A DNA stretch of 64,000 bases from the NCBI RefSeq assembly GCF_014863545.1, contig NZ_CP062260.1:1116001-1180000 (forward strand). The letters run 5' to 3'. Under the pieces are notes generated by a model that saw nothing but the letters and a program-made list of their open reading frames with translations, made no database searches and was not told where the DNA came from. This document shows positions 1-9,344 of this stretch, in pieces. This stretch comes from Paenibacillus sp. JNUCC32. Its GTDB lineage: Bacteria > Bacillota > Bacilli > Paenibacillales > Paenibacillaceae. The position numbers and the translations under genes were made by a program. The first letter of the stretch is position 1. Every line of letters begins with the position of its first letter.

Positions 1-2
1 AT

Positions 3-356
3 GCGGGCGCGTATTTTGTCGGCCGCGCCATGGGGCGCCATAAATTATGGCCTTCCATAAGCCCGAACAAAACGGTGGAGGGTGCGCTCGGCGGTGTGAT
101 CATCGCCGTGTTCACGTCGCTGCTCTTTTCATTCTACTCAGATGGAATCCTGACGGCTGGACATGCGGTTCTGATTGGGCTTTCCTGCGCCGTTATCGGC
201 CAGCTCGGCGACTTGGTGCAATCCGCCTATAAACGGGTGTATGACATCAAGGATTCGGGCAAGCTGCTGCCGGGACATGGAGGAATACTGGATCGATGCG
301 ACAGTTGGATCGTCGTATTTCCGTTTGTACATATATTGAGTCTCCTGCCTTACTGA
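3..356 (+). CDS. cdsA: Phosphatidate cytidylyltransferase (3' part only)
   Basis: Makes CDP-diacylglycerol from phosphatidate and CTP at the membrane, the precursor of phosphatidylglycerol (pgsA, also in this window, uses it). The reading frame is open from the left edge, so the N-terminal half lies outside. The visible C-terminal part begins [14 protein letters not shown], runs through a hydrophobic membrane segment, and carries the CDP-diglyceride synthetase signature: SAYKR, then [16 protein letters not shown] with a following D. The frame ends in a hydrophobic tail typical of the family. The next gene, dxr, starts 17 bases downstream, so both belong to one operon, as in B. subtilis. Confidence 0.95.
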   Translation, partial: AGAYFVGRAMGRHKLWPSISPNKTVEGALGGVIIAVFTSLLFSFYSDGILTAGHAVLIGLSCAVIGQLGDLVQSAYKRVYDIKDSGKLLPGHGGILDRCDSWIVVFPFVHILSLLPY

Positions 357-373
357 TGAAAGGAAAGATGAGC

Positions 374-1513
374 ATGAAGAAGATCAGCGTACTCGGCTCC
401 ACGGGCTCCATTGGCACCCAAACCTTGGATGTGGTGAGGAAGCACCGGGAACAATTTCAGATTGAAGGCTTGGCTGCGGGGAGCAATAAGGAATTGCTGC
501 TTCAGCAGGTTCAGGAGTTTTCTCCGCGAAAAGTGTCCGTTGCGACGAAAGAGCTTGCTGACAGTTTAAGGCATGATCTTCCTGCCGGAACCGAAGTGTT
601 TCATGGCCATGAAGGCCTGATCGAGATTGCGGCAGCGACAGACGCGGAGCTGGTCGTTACTGCGGTCGTTGGAAGTTTGGGCCTTTCTTCTACGCTTGCG
701 GCCATTAACGAGGGGAAGACGATCGGGCTTGCCAACAAGGAAACATTGGTTACCGCAGGTCACCTGGTTACCGCTCAAGCCGCTGCAAAAGGGGTAAAGC
801 TCTTGCCGATCGACAGCGAGCATTCCGCCATATTCCAATGCTTGAACGGAGAACGGCATGAAGATATCGAACGGATTACGCTGACCGCTTCCGGCGGGTC
901 GTTCCGGGATTACACCCGCGATCAGCTGGTCAGCGTTACGGTGGAGGATGCGCTCAAGCATCCAAACTGGTCCATGGGCGCCAAAATCACGATCGATTCC
1001 GCGACCATGGTCAATAAAGGGCTTGAGGTCATTGAAGCGCATTGGTTGTACGGCATACCGTACGACAATATTTCCGTGCTTCTCCACCCGGAAAGCATCA
1101 TCCATTCTTTTGTGGAGTTCCGCGATTCCAGCATTATCGCGCAGCTCGGCAACCCGGACATGCGGGTCCCGATTCAATATGCGCTGACTTATCCCGAGCG
1201 GTGGTCTTCGCCTGCACCAAGGCTCTCCTTGGCAGAAGCAGGAAAGCTGCACTTCCGGGAAATGGACCTTGAGCGTTTTCCTTGTTTAAGGCTCGCTTAT
1301 GAATGTGGTAAAATGGGTGGTACAGCGCCAACGGTATTCAATGCGGCCAATGAAATCGCGGTCGCCCGCTTTCTCCGCGGCGAAATCTCTTTTCTGCGAA
1401 TCGAAGAGATTATCGAGGAAGTGCTGCATAGTCACCATAACGTGCCGGAACCGGCGCTGGAGACGATTGAAGAGAATGATCGGATTGCACGTGAAATAGC
1501 TTCCCGACTATAA
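374..1513 (+). CDS. dxr: 1-deoxy-D-xylulose 5-phosphate reductoisomerase
   Basis: Second step of the MEP isoprenoid pathway: DXP to 2-C-methyl-D-erythritol 4-phosphate with NADPH and a divalent metal. The N-terminal NADPH-binding loop [12 protein letters not shown] is at residues 8-19. The metal/substrate motif [14 protein letters not shown], the flexible-loop motif ASGGSFRD and [14 protein letters not shown] are all present. At 379 residues it has normal length. The frame is open further upstream, but AGGAAAG at 361-367 fits the ATG at 374 (about 8 bases) better than the ATG at 368; upstream starts overlap cdsA and lack a ribosome site. Confidence 0.96.
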   Translation: MKKISVLGSTGSIGTQTLDVVRKHREQFQIEGLAAGSNKELLLQQVQEFSPRKVSVATKELADSLRHDLPAGTEVFHGHEGLIEIAAATDAELVVTAVVGSLGLSSTLAAINEGKTIGLANKETLVTAGHLVTAQAAAKGVKLLPIDSEHSAIFQCLNGERHEDIERITLTASGGSFRDYTRDQLVSVTVEDALKHPNWSMGAKITIDSATMVNKGLEVIEAHWLYGIPYDNISVLLHPESIIHSFVEFRDSSIIAQLGNPDMRVPIQYALTYPERWSSPAPRLSLAEAGKLHFREMDLERFPCLRLAYECGKMGGTAPTVFNAANEIAVARFLRGEISFLRIEEIIEEVLHSHHNVPEPALETIEENDRIAREIASRL

Positions 1514-1644
1514 GTTTTGAAGTGTTTTTGAAATCTCCCTTGAAAAAAAGCGGACAGCTTGTGATTCTCTTGTGGACGACAGGAGAATAATGATAATCTA
1601 TAGGGACATACTGCGTTCTCAGAGGAAAAGGGGGATGTAAAGAA

Positions 1645-2919
1645 TTGGAAATGGTTCGGGTCGTTTTTTTAACGGTGCTCATGTTTTTTGTGATCGTTAC
1701 CGTGCACGAATGGGGTCACTATTATTTTGCCCGGCGTGCCGGAATCTTGGTACGCGAGTTCGCGATTGGATTTGGTCCTAAGCTGTTCTCATATAAACGC
1801 CATGAAACGCAGTTCACGCTTCGTCTTCTCCCGTTCGGCGGATATGCCCGCATGGCCGGGGAAGATCCGGAACTTGTCGAGATTCAGCCCGGTCAGACGA
1901 TTGCGGTTCGAGTGAATGCAGAGAATCAAGTGAAAAAGATTTATCTGGATCAACTCGACAACCGTAAAAATGTCATTCGCGGCGAAGTCCAGTTTATCGA
2001 CATGGTGGACCGTTTGTCGGTGAGGCTTGATGTGGATGGTGAATTTCAGCAGTACGAGATCCATCAGCAAGCATTAACGGTAGCTAAAGGTGTCGAGACG
2101 CAGATCGCACCGAGAGACCGCCAGTTCGGCAGCAAGACCGTCGGCCAAAGAGCGCTTGCGATATTTGCCGGCCCTGTCATGAACTTTATTTTGGCCTTCG
2201 TGCTGTTTGCCCTTCACATTCAGATGGCCGGTATACCGGTCGAGAATCCAACCTACGTACAGATAGGCGAGATTACGAAAGGCATGCCAGCAGACGAAGC
2301 CAATCTGAAAGAGGGCGACATCATCGAGAGCATCAACGGAACGGCGATTGGGGCCGATTATCAGAAGATGATCGAATTGATTGCGGCCTCCAAGGACAAG
2401 CCGATGGAATGGACCGTACGTCGAGGAGAGGAATCTTTCGATTTGACGTTGACGCCTCGGACCATGGAGGGCCAGGAAGGCGGCAAGGTCGGGATCGTTC
2501 CTGAGCTTCCTACCCGATCCGCAGGGCTTGGAGAGACGATTACCGGCTCCGGGACGGCGATGGTTGACACCACCAATATTATTTTCCAGGGCTTCAGACA
2601 GTTGATTCAGAAGTTTTCCATGGATGATTTAGGCGGTCCTGTGCGCACCTTTGAGGTCACGGGTCAAATCGCCAAACAGGGTATCGAACAGCTGACCTAT
2701 TGGGCGGCCATTCTAAGCTTGTACCTGGGCATATTCAACCTGCTGCCGATTCCGGCGCTGGATGGAAGCCGGCTCGTATTCTTGGGGATCGAGGCATTAC
2801 GGGGCAAGCCGGTTGACCCGAACAGGGAAGGCATGGTTCACTTCATCGGGTTTGCGATGCTGTTCCTGTTAATGATTGCCGTCACCTATAACGATATTTT
2901 GCGTTTGATCAACGGATAG
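1645..2919 (+). CDS. rseP: Site-2 zinc metalloprotease RseP/RasP
   Basis: Integral membrane protease that cuts membrane-embedded substrates such as anti-sigma factors and signal-peptide remnants. The first membrane helix contains the zinc-binding HEWGH; a PDZ domain follows in the middle (KGMPADEANLKEGDIIESIN); the third metal ligand lies in PIPALDGSRL near the C-terminus, followed by a last hydrophobic helix. It has 424 residues, the usual size. The start is taken as TTG at 1645, about 11 bases after AGGGGG; ATG 1651 is the alternative. A weak sigma-A-like pair (TTGTGG, 16 bases, GATAAT) lies at 1570-1597. Position after dxr and before proS matches B. subtilis rasP. Confidence 0.95.
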   Translation: MEMVRVVFLTVLMFFVIVTVHEWGHYYFARRAGILVREFAIGFGPKLFSYKRHETQFTLRLLPFGGYARMAGEDPELVEIQPGQTIAVRVNAENQVKKIYLDQLDNRKNVIRGEVQFIDMVDRLSVRLDVDGEFQQYEIHQQALTVAKGVETQIAPRDRQFGSKTVGQRALAIFAGPVMNFILAFVLFALHIQMAGIPVENPTYVQIGEITKGMPADEANLKEGDIIESINGTAIGADYQKMIELIAASKDKPMEWTVRRGEESFDLTLTPRTMEGQEGGKVGIVPELPTRSAGLGETITGSGTAMVDTTNIIFQGFRQLIQKFSMDDLGGPVRTFEVTGQIAKQGIEQLTYWAAILSLYLGIFNLLPIPALDGSRLVFLGIEALRGKPVDPNREGMVHFIGFAMLFLLMIAVTYNDILRLING

Positions 2920-2924
2920 ACCTT

Positions 2925-2970
2925 AAGGTACGGCTCGGTGCGCCAGCCGCGACGAAAGCCGTACCTTTTT
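2925..2970 (+). terminator. Rho-independent terminator after rseP
   Basis: An 11-bp perfect stem (AAGGTACGGCT at 2925-2935 with AGCCGTACCTT at 2957-2967) is followed by a run of five T. It separates the cdsA-dxr-rseP transcript from proS. Confidence 0.85.
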
Positions 2971-3140
2971 CTATTGTTAGCAGAGTTTCACGCATAACGA
3001 TATCCAGCATGGAGTTCTATAACACAGGGCGGGTTTTATAGCCGCGGCCCGTTCACACATATCGCCAATAACGTCCAGTCAAGCCGCCTGAATGAACGGC
3101 TTAGACCACGCGTTTTATTAATGGGAGGAACACGATTTAT

Positions 3141-4598
3141 ATGTCTAAGGAATCGAAGGATAAACAATTCGTGACGGAGATCACGCCGCAAGGAGAAGAT
3201 TTCTCGCGCTGGTACATCGATGTCATCAAAAAAGCGGACTTGATGGATTATTCCCCAGTCCGGGGCTGCATCGTCTTTAAACCGGACGGTTATGAAATTT
3301 GGGAGCATATCCAGGCGGAGCTGGATCGGCGCTTTAAGGCAACGGGACATCGGAACGCTTATTTCCCGTTGTTCATTCCGGAGAGCTTTTTCCAGAAAGA
3401 GAAGGAGCATGTGGAAGGTTTCAATCCAGAGCTGCCTTGGGTGACCGAAGCGGCGGGCGAGAAGCTTGAAGAGCGTCTGGCTATTCGTCCGACTTCCGAA
3501 ACGATGTTCGGGCACATGTATTCCAAATGGATTCAATCCTATCGTGATCTTCCTGTGCTGATCAATCAGTGGGCCAACGTGGTGCGCTGGGAGAAACGCA
3601 CGCTGCCGTTCCTCCGCACCAGCGAGTTTTTATGGCAAGAGGGGCATACCGCTCATGAAACGGAAGCGGAAGCAAGAGGGGAAACCATGCAAATGCTCGA
3701 TATCTATCAGCAATTCGTAGAGGACTATCTCGCGATTCCGGTGATCAAGGGGCAGAAGACGCCTTCGGAGAAATTCGCGGGTGCCGTGGACACGTTCTCC
3801 ATCGAAGCGATGATGAAAGACGGTCGGGCTGTACAAGCAGGCACATCACACTACATGGGTACCAATTTCTCGCAAGCTTTCGATATTCAATATTTGAACC
3901 GTGAAAATACGCTGGAATACGCACATACGACTTCCTGGGGAGTCAGCACGCGTCTTATCGGCTCCTTGATCATGGTCCATGGGGACGACCGGGGCTTGGT
4001 GCTTCCTCCAAAAGTTGCGCCGACTCAAGTAATCATGATTCCAATCGGGCCTCCGAAGACGAGAGACGCCGTCGTGGGCCGTACGGACGAGCTGTTCCGT
4101 GAACTGAAATCCGCCGGGATCCGCGTACGGGTGGACGACAATCCGGATGTGCGTCCAGGCTGGAAATTCAATGAGTACGAAATGCGCGGCGTTCCGGTTC
4201 GTCTGGAGATCGGGCCTCGTGATATGGAGAATGGCGTCTGCGTGCTCGTTTCCCGCATTACGGGCGAGAAGAAGGTTGTGGAGCAGGCCAACCTGATCCA
4301 GGAAGTGCAGAGCATGCTGGAGCAGGTGCATCAGGAAATGTTCGATCGTGCAAAGCAGTTCCGCGAGGATCATTTCTATTCCGTGGAGACGCTGGATGAA
4401 ATGAAGGACAGCATGGAGGACAAGCGCGGGTTTACTTTGGCAGGATGGTGCGGTTCGGAAGCTTGCGAAGACACCGTGAAGCAAGAAACCGGCGCGACGA
4501 GCAGAAACATTCCGTTTGAACCGGCCGAGAACAAAACGAAGTGTCTCGTATGCGGCGAGGATGCGAAGCATACGGTGCTGTTCGCGAGAGCGTACTAG
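3141..4598 (+). CDS. proS: Prolyl-tRNA synthetase, archaeal/eukaryal-type (short form)
   Basis: Charges tRNA-Pro with proline. At 485 residues it is far shorter than the roughly 560-residue bacterial form of B. subtilis. It has no room for the editing insertion between motifs 2 and 3 and instead has the C-terminal extension of the ProS3 group: two cysteine pairs (CGSEAC; CLVC) and a terminal tyrosine (FARAY). Class II motifs are visible (RPTSETMFGHMYSKW; RTSEFLWQEGHTAH; VRLEIGPRD). It starts at ATG 3141 after GGGAGGA. The position between rseP and polC is that of the B. subtilis proS, so a different lineage occupies the same site. I see no T-box motif in the 170-base leader. Confidence 0.95.
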   Translation: MSKESKDKQFVTEITPQGEDFSRWYIDVIKKADLMDYSPVRGCIVFKPDGYEIWEHIQAELDRRFKATGHRNAYFPLFIPESFFQKEKEHVEGFNPELPWVTEAAGEKLEERLAIRPTSETMFGHMYSKWIQSYRDLPVLINQWANVVRWEKRTLPFLRTSEFLWQEGHTAHETEAEARGETMQMLDIYQQFVEDYLAIPVIKGQKTPSEKFAGAVDTFSIEAMMKDGRAVQAGTSHYMGTNFSQAFDIQYLNRENTLEYAHTTSWGVSTRLIGSLIMVHGDDRGLVLPPKVAPTQVIMIPIGPPKTRDAVVGRTDELFRELKSAGIRVRVDDNPDVRPGWKFNEYEMRGVPVRLEIGPRDMENGVCVLVSRITGEKKVVEQANLIQEVQSMLEQVHQEMFDRAKQFREDHFYSVETLDEMKDSMEDKRGFTLAGWCGSEACEDTVKQETGATSRNIPFEPAENKTKCLVCGEDAKHTVLFARAY

Positions 4599-4676
4599 GA
4601 ATTCGATATTATGAGTTTCCGACTTGCATGACGAAGGGCAATTTTTCGTCCGCGTCGGGGATTCATCATCTGGAGT

Positions 4677-4764
4677 AAGCTTCCGGATGGCAGTATGACG
4701 GACGCTCTCTTTCTCGGGGCAGGACGATGGAGTGCTGCCGGCGGAAGCTTTATTCTGTTTTTTA
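4677..4764 (+). terminator. Long inverted repeat with T-run between proS and polC
   Basis: Arms AAGCTTCCG...GCAG (4677-4693) and CTGC...CGGAAGCTT (4735-4750) pair over at least 13 positions around a 41-base loop. A TTTTTT run at 4758-4763 follows. Best read as the proS terminator; the large loop could also fold on its own. Confidence 0.6.
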
Positions 4765-4848
4765 TCCGCTAAACGCGGTCTGTCTTCTGTGGATGTAGGT
4801 CGATAGAAGTTTTTCTTACAGCTTTATGTTATGCAGGGGGAGGGAACC

Positions 4849-7800
4849 ATGGGCACGACTGAAGATAAAAGGAAGCGATTTGAACTGCTGATCAAGCAGG
4901 GAGAAGTTCCGGCCAATCTGGTGGAACCCTATTTTTTAGACGGTGTGATTGAACAAGTAGAGACCAGCAGGAACAGCAAGGACTGGAGGATAACCGTTCA
5001 GAAGGAGACCTTGGTCCCGGCCGAAGTTTATCGCACATTTTGCCTGAGGATTCAGGAGAAGATGGGACATATCGCTAAGATCAAATTTGTGTTCCGGTAT
5101 GGAAGCGGCGTTCCGGAGGCCGATATCGTGCAGGAGTATTGGGGCTTGTTTCTGGAGTGGGCACACCGGGAGATTCCATCGGTCAATGGCTGGATGACTA
5201 GGGCGAAACACGAGGTGGAAGACGGGCAGGTCCTTCTCTCCATGTCGGATGGCATGTCGCTTGAACTTGCCCGCAAGAAACAGATCGATACCGCCATAAC
5301 CCGATTCTTCGGGCAGTACTTCGATCTGACACTTCGTGTGAAGATGCAGGTCGGCGATAACGGCCAGGCCGCTTACGAGGAGTTCGAGCAGAGGAAGCGC
5401 GAGGAAGAGCGCGAGGTTATCGAACAGATCATGAGCAGCATGGAAGCGGAGCTGGATGCCGAGGACGAGGAAGAAGGCGAGATTCGGCTGCAGGTCGGAT
5501 ATGATATCAAGGATCAGCCGGTTTCGATCCAGGAGATCCAGGACGAAGAGAAGAAAATTACGATCCAGGGTACCATTTTCGGGTTGGACCGCAAGGAGCT
5601 CCGAAACGGCAGCACGCTGTTTACCTTCAACTTAACCGATTTCAGCGATTCCTTGCAGATGAAGATGTTTGGCAAAACGAAGGATGACTTGAAGGTCCTG
5701 AGCCTTCTTGAGAACGGCAAATGGGTGAAGGCACGCGGACGCGTGGAATATGACCGGTTTATGCAGGTGCCGGAGCTGGTCATGATCCCGTCCGACCTCA
5801 ATGAAGTCAAGGCGCCCCCTTCCCGCAAGGATAACGCTGCCGAGAAGCGGGTGGAATTCCATCTCCATACCACTATGAGCACGATGGATGCGGTCACGCC
5901 GATCGACCGGTACATCAAAACCGCGGCCGCCTGGGGACATAAAGCGATTGCCGTAAGTGATCACGGCGGCGTGCAGTGTTATCCTGACGCAGCCAAGAAC
6001 GCCAAGAAACATGGAGTCAAAATGATGTACGGCATCGAGGCCAATGTCGTGAATGATGCCGTCAACATCGTGGAACAGGCACAGCCGATTGAGCTGAGCA
6101 GCGCGACTTACGTGGTATTCGATATTGAAACCACGGGTTTGTCCATCACCGCGAACAAGATCATCGAGCTTGCAGCCGTGAAGATGCACGAAGGCAAGGA
6201 GATTGGCAGGTACGCCACGTTTGTTAATCCGCACGAGCGAATTCCGTATCATATCCAGCAATTGACGAACATCAATGACGATATGGTCAAGGATGCTCCT
6301 GAACTGGAGCCGGTACTGAAGGAATTTGTTGAATTCGTCGGCGATGGCGTGCTCGTGGCTCACAACGCGCGGTTTGACATGGGGTTCATTCAGGCAGCAC
6401 TCAAGAATGCAGGCATGGACACGCTGGAGAATCCGTATTTGGATACTTTGGAGCTGGCCCGACTGGTGCATCCGGGACTTAAGAATCACCGCCTTAACAC
6501 ATTGGCGGATAAGTACAAGGTGCTGCTGGAAAGCCATCACCGCGCGATCGACGATACAATTGCGCTGGCGGGAATCCTGAACGGGCTCCTCAGCGACGTA
6601 GACAAAACCAAAGGCGTGAAGATGCTGGACCGTCTTAATGATTACGTGGGCATGGACCTGTCCAATACCCGTCCGTTCCATTGCGGGATTTACGCTTTGA
6701 ACATGACGGGCAAGAAGAATCTGTACAAACTGGTCTCCATGTCGCATACCGAATATTTCAAGCGGGTGCCCTGCATCCCGAAATCCAAGCTCCAAGAGAT
6801 GCGGGACGGACTCCTGGTGCTGTCCGGCTGCGAAAAAGGGGAGTTCTTCGAAACGGTGCTGAACAAGACGGAGGAGGAAGCCGAAGAGATTGCAGGCTTT
6901 TACGACGTTTTGGAAATCCAGCCGTTGACGATGTATATGCATTTGGTGGACAAAGGCCTGGTAGGCAGCCCCGAAGAGATCAAAACCGCGATTTCCAAAG
7001 TCGTGCGCATCGGCGAAAAGCTGAACAAACCGGTCATCGCTACAGGGAATGTGCACTATCTGGAACCGCGGGACAAGCTGTTCCGGGACATCACCATCCA
7101 TGGCATTACCGGCTTCAGCCCGCTCAAGGATATGCGCAAGCCAGACGCGCATTTTCGGACGACGGAAGAGATGCTGCAAGAGTTCGAGTTTTTGGGTCAG
7201 GACAAATGCTATGAAGTCGTGGTGACGAACACAAGCGAATTGGCCGACCGTTTTGAAGATTTGGAACTGTTCCCGGATAAGCTGTTTACGCCGATCCTGG
7301 AGGGAGCCGACGAAGAAATTCGCAACACCTGCTACGACACGGCCAAGTCGATCTATGGGGAGAACCTGCCCGAGGTCGTTGTGGCCCGGTTGGAGAAAGA
7401 GCTGGAGCCGATTATTAGATACGGCTTCTCCGCGAACTATCTGATTTCCGAGAAGCTGGTGAAAAAATCGAATCGGGACGGCTATTTGGTTGGTTCCCGG
7501 GGTTCCGTTGGCTCCTCCGTCGTTGCGACGTTCCTCGGCATATCCGAGGTTAACCCGCTGCCAGCACATTACATTTGCTTGAACAGCGACTGCAAGCACA
7601 GCGAATGGTTCCTGGACGGCAGCGTGCCGAGCGGATTCGACTTGCCGGACAAGGCTTGTCCGGAATGCGGAAACATGATGAAGGGCGAAGGACAGGATAT
7701 CCCGTTCGAAACCTTCCTGGGCTTCAAAGGGGATAAGGTTCCCGATATCGATTTGAACTTCTCCGGCGAATATCAACCGCATGCCCATAATTTCACCAAG

Positions 7801-9165
7801 GAGATGTTCGGCGAGAAGAACGTATTCCGTGCCGGTACCATCGGCACCGTGGCGGAGAAGACGGCGTTCGGCTTTGCCAAGAAATACGAGGAGCACAACA
7901 ACAAGCGCTGGCGCGGCGCGGAATTAAACCGGCTGGCGTCAGGCTGTACCGGCGTCAAGCGAAGCACAGGCCAGCATCCCGGCGGTATTGTCGTTGTGCC
8001 GGACTACATCGAGGTTGAAGAGATAACGCCTGTGCAGTACCCTGCCGATGATGTCAACGCGGAGTGGAAAACGACGCATTTCGATTACCATGCCTTTGAA
8101 GCGAATTTGCTCAAGCTGGATATTCTCGGACACGATGATCCGACGATGATGAGAATGCTCCAGGATTTGACCGGAGTGGACCCAACGACCATCCCGATGA
8201 ACGATCCGAAAGTGATGAGCATGTTCAATTCAACGGAGGCGCTGGGCGTGAAGCCGGAGCAAATACGCTCGCCGGTGGCCACCTTCGGCGTGCCGGAGAT
8301 GGGGACCAAGTTCGTGCGCCAGATGCTGGTGGAGTCGCAGCCGTCGAGTTTTGCTGACCTTTTGCAAATCTCGGGACTTTCACACGGAACCGGCGTATGG
8401 CTCGGCAACGCACAAGAGCTCATCAAGAATGGAACCTGCAACATCAAAACCGTTATCGGTTGCCGCGATGACATCATGCTGTTCCTGATTTACAAGGCCG
8501 GCATGGACGCGAGCCTCGCGTTTAAGATTACGGAAAGCGTGCGTAAAGGCCGGGGGTTGTCCCAGGAATGGATCGACGAGATGAAGAAATGCAAAGTGCC
8601 GCAGTGGTACATTGATTCCTGTCTCAAAATCCAGTACATGTTCCCGAAAGCCCACGCCGCCGCATATGTTATTTCAGCGGTGCGAACGGCTTACTTCAAG
8701 CTGTATTATCCGATTGAATATTACGCAACCTACTTCTCGGTCCGCGCCGAGGATTTTGATATCGAATTATGCTGTCAGGGCTATGAGGCGATCTATCGCC
8801 GGATTGAAGAGATCGAGCAGCTCGGCTTCGGGGCGAGCCCGAAGGAAAAAGGCATGCTGCCGATTCTGGAGATGGCGCTGGAAATGACGGCAAGGGGCTT
8901 CTCATTCAAGAACATCGATTTGTATCAATCCGACGCCTTGAAATTCAAGGTGGATGGAGACTCGCTCATTCCGCCGTTCTCGGCGCTTGCGGGAATCGGC
9001 GATAACGCTGCCCGCAATATTGCCGCCGCGCGTGAATTCGGAGAATTCCTCTCCATCGAGGATTTCCAGCAAAAATCGAAGGCAAGCAAAACCGCCGTGG
9101 AGCTGTTGACCCAAATGGGATGCTTCCGCGGTCTGCCGGAGAGCAACCAGTTGTCATTGTTCTGA
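4849..9165 (+). CDS. polC: DNA polymerase III alpha subunit, PolC type
   Basis: Replicative polymerase of low-GC Gram-positives with built-in proofreading. In order: N-terminal region, OB-fold (around residues 235-330), PHP domain (FHLHTTMSTMDAV, then AVSDHGG), an inserted DEDD exonuclease (FDIETTGLS; AHNARFDMGF; HRAIDDT), the rest of PHP, then the polymerase core with PDIDLNFSGEYQ holding the catalytic aspartates and a four-cysteine zinc site (C-x6-C ... CPEC). The ATG at 4849 is preceded by GGGGGAGGG; the ATG at 4831 overlaps that site and is unlikely. This gives 1438 residues, close to B. subtilis (1437). Confidence 0.97.
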   Translation: MGTTEDKRKRFELLIKQGEVPANLVEPYFLDGVIEQVETSRNSKDWRITVQKETLVPAEVYRTFCLRIQEKMGHIAKIKFVFRYGSGVPEADIVQEYWGLFLEWAHREIPSVNGWMTRAKHEVEDGQVLLSMSDGMSLELARKKQIDTAITRFFGQYFDLTLRVKMQVGDNGQAAYEEFEQRKREEEREVIEQIMSSMEAELDAEDEEEGEIRLQVGYDIKDQPVSIQEIQDEEKKITIQGTIFGLDRKELRNGSTLFTFNLTDFSDSLQMKMFGKTKDDLKVLSLLENGKWVKARGRVEYDRFMQVPELVMIPSDLNEVKAPPSRKDNAAEKRVEFHLHTTMSTMDAVTPIDRYIKTAAAWGHKAIAVSDHGGVQCYPDAAKNAKKHGVKMMYGIEANVVNDAVNIVEQAQPIELSSATYVVFDIETTGLSITANKIIELAAVKMHEGKEIGRYATFVNPHERIPYHIQQLTNINDDMVKDAPELEPVLKEFVEFVGDGVLVAHNARFDMGFIQAALKNAGMDTLENPYLDTLELARLVHPGLKNHRLNTLADKYKVLLESHHRAIDDTIALAGILNGLLSDVDKTKGVKMLDRLNDYVGMDLSNTRPFHCGIYALNMTGKKNLYKLVSMSHTEYFKRVPCIPKSKLQEMRDGLLVLSGCEKGEFFETVLNKTEEEAEEIAGFYDVLEIQPLTMYMHLVDKGLVGSPEEIKTAISKVVRIGEKLNKPVIATGNVHYLEPRDKLFRDITIHGITGFSPLKDMRKPDAHFRTTEEMLQEFEFLGQDKCYEVVVTNTSELADRFEDLELFPDKLFTPILEGADEEIRNTCYDTAKSIYGENLPEVVVARLEKELEPIIRYGFSANYLISEKLVKKSNRDGYLVGSRGSVGSSVVATFLGISEVNPLPAHYICLNSDCKHSEWFLDGSVPSGFDLPDKACPECGNMMKGEGQDIPFETFLGFKGDKVPDIDLNFSGEYQPHAHNFTKEMFGEKNVFRAGTIGTVAEKTAFGFAKKYEEHNNKRWRGAELNRLASGCTGVKRSTGQHPGGIVVVPDYIEVEEITPVQYPADDVNAEWKTTHFDYHAFEANLLKLDILGHDDPTMMRMLQDLTGVDPTTIPMNDPKVMSMFNSTEALGVKPEQIRSPVATFGVPEMGTKFVRQMLVESQPSSFADLLQISGLSHGTGVWLGNAQELIKNGTCNIKTVIGCRDDIMLFLIYKAGMDASLAFKITESVRKGRGLSQEWIDEMKKCKVPQWYIDSCLKIQYMFPKAHAAAYVISAVRTAYFKLYYPIEYYATYFSVRAEDFDIELCCQGYEAIYRRIEEIEQLGFGASPKEKGMLPILEMALEMTARGFSFKNIDLYQSDALKFKVDGDSLIPPFSALAGIGDNAARNIAAAREFGEFLSIEDFQQKSKASKTAVELLTQMGCFRGLPESNQLSLF

Positions 9166-9193
9166 TTCTTGTCATTCTTTCATGGCCGTGACG

Positions 9194-9208
9194 CCTTGAC
9201 AGTCAAGG
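9194..9208. promoter_or_regulatory. 15-bp palindrome just upstream of the nusA-operon promoter
   Basis: CCTTGAC-A-GTCAAGG is a perfect inverted repeat with a one-base centre. It ends 8 bases before the -35 box of the rimP promoter. It could be an operator or an activator site; its T-run is too poor for a polC terminator. The role is inferred only from position. Confidence 0.4.
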
Positions 9209-9216
9209 AGTCATAC

Positions 9217-9245
9217 TTGTCACTATTACCAGACTATGTTATAAT
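9217..9245 (+). promoter_or_regulatory. Sigma-A promoter of the rimP-nusA-infB operon
   Basis: TTGTCA (9217-9222), a 17-base spacer and a perfect TATAAT (9240-9245). The predicted start near 9252 leaves a leader of about 90 bases before rimP that contains the hairpin at 9278-9305. Confidence 0.8.
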
Positions 9246-9277
9246 TTTTTTGGTAATCATGGAGATAAAACCGTTGT

Positions 9278-9305
9278 GTAAAGAGTGGGGCAACCCACTC
9301 TTTAC
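9278..9305 (+). promoter_or_regulatory. Leader hairpin with GCAA tetraloop before rimP
   Basis: GTAAAGAGTGGG, loop GCAA, CCCACTCTTTAC: twelve perfect pairs capped by a GNRA tetraloop, starting about 26 bases into the predicted transcript. The T-rich tail (TCTTTGG) is weak, so it is either a partial attenuator, a stability element or a protein-binding site. Confidence 0.7.
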
Positions 9306-9344
9306 TCTTTGGTATATAGGAAATCAACTTGGAGGTTATGTTCT

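Noticed and set aside
2971..3140. T-box leader expected before an aminoacyl-tRNA synthetase gene
   Set aside because: A hairpin (AAGCCG/CGGCTT, near 3074-3102) and GGGCGG...CCGCGGCCC are present, but the T-box AGGGTGGNACCGCG core and a following terminator are not.
5632..7896. 754-codon open frame on the minus strand inside polC
   Set aside because: It mirrors the polC codon structure, has no family motifs and no independent ribosome site; it is a shadow of a GC-rich gene on the + strand.
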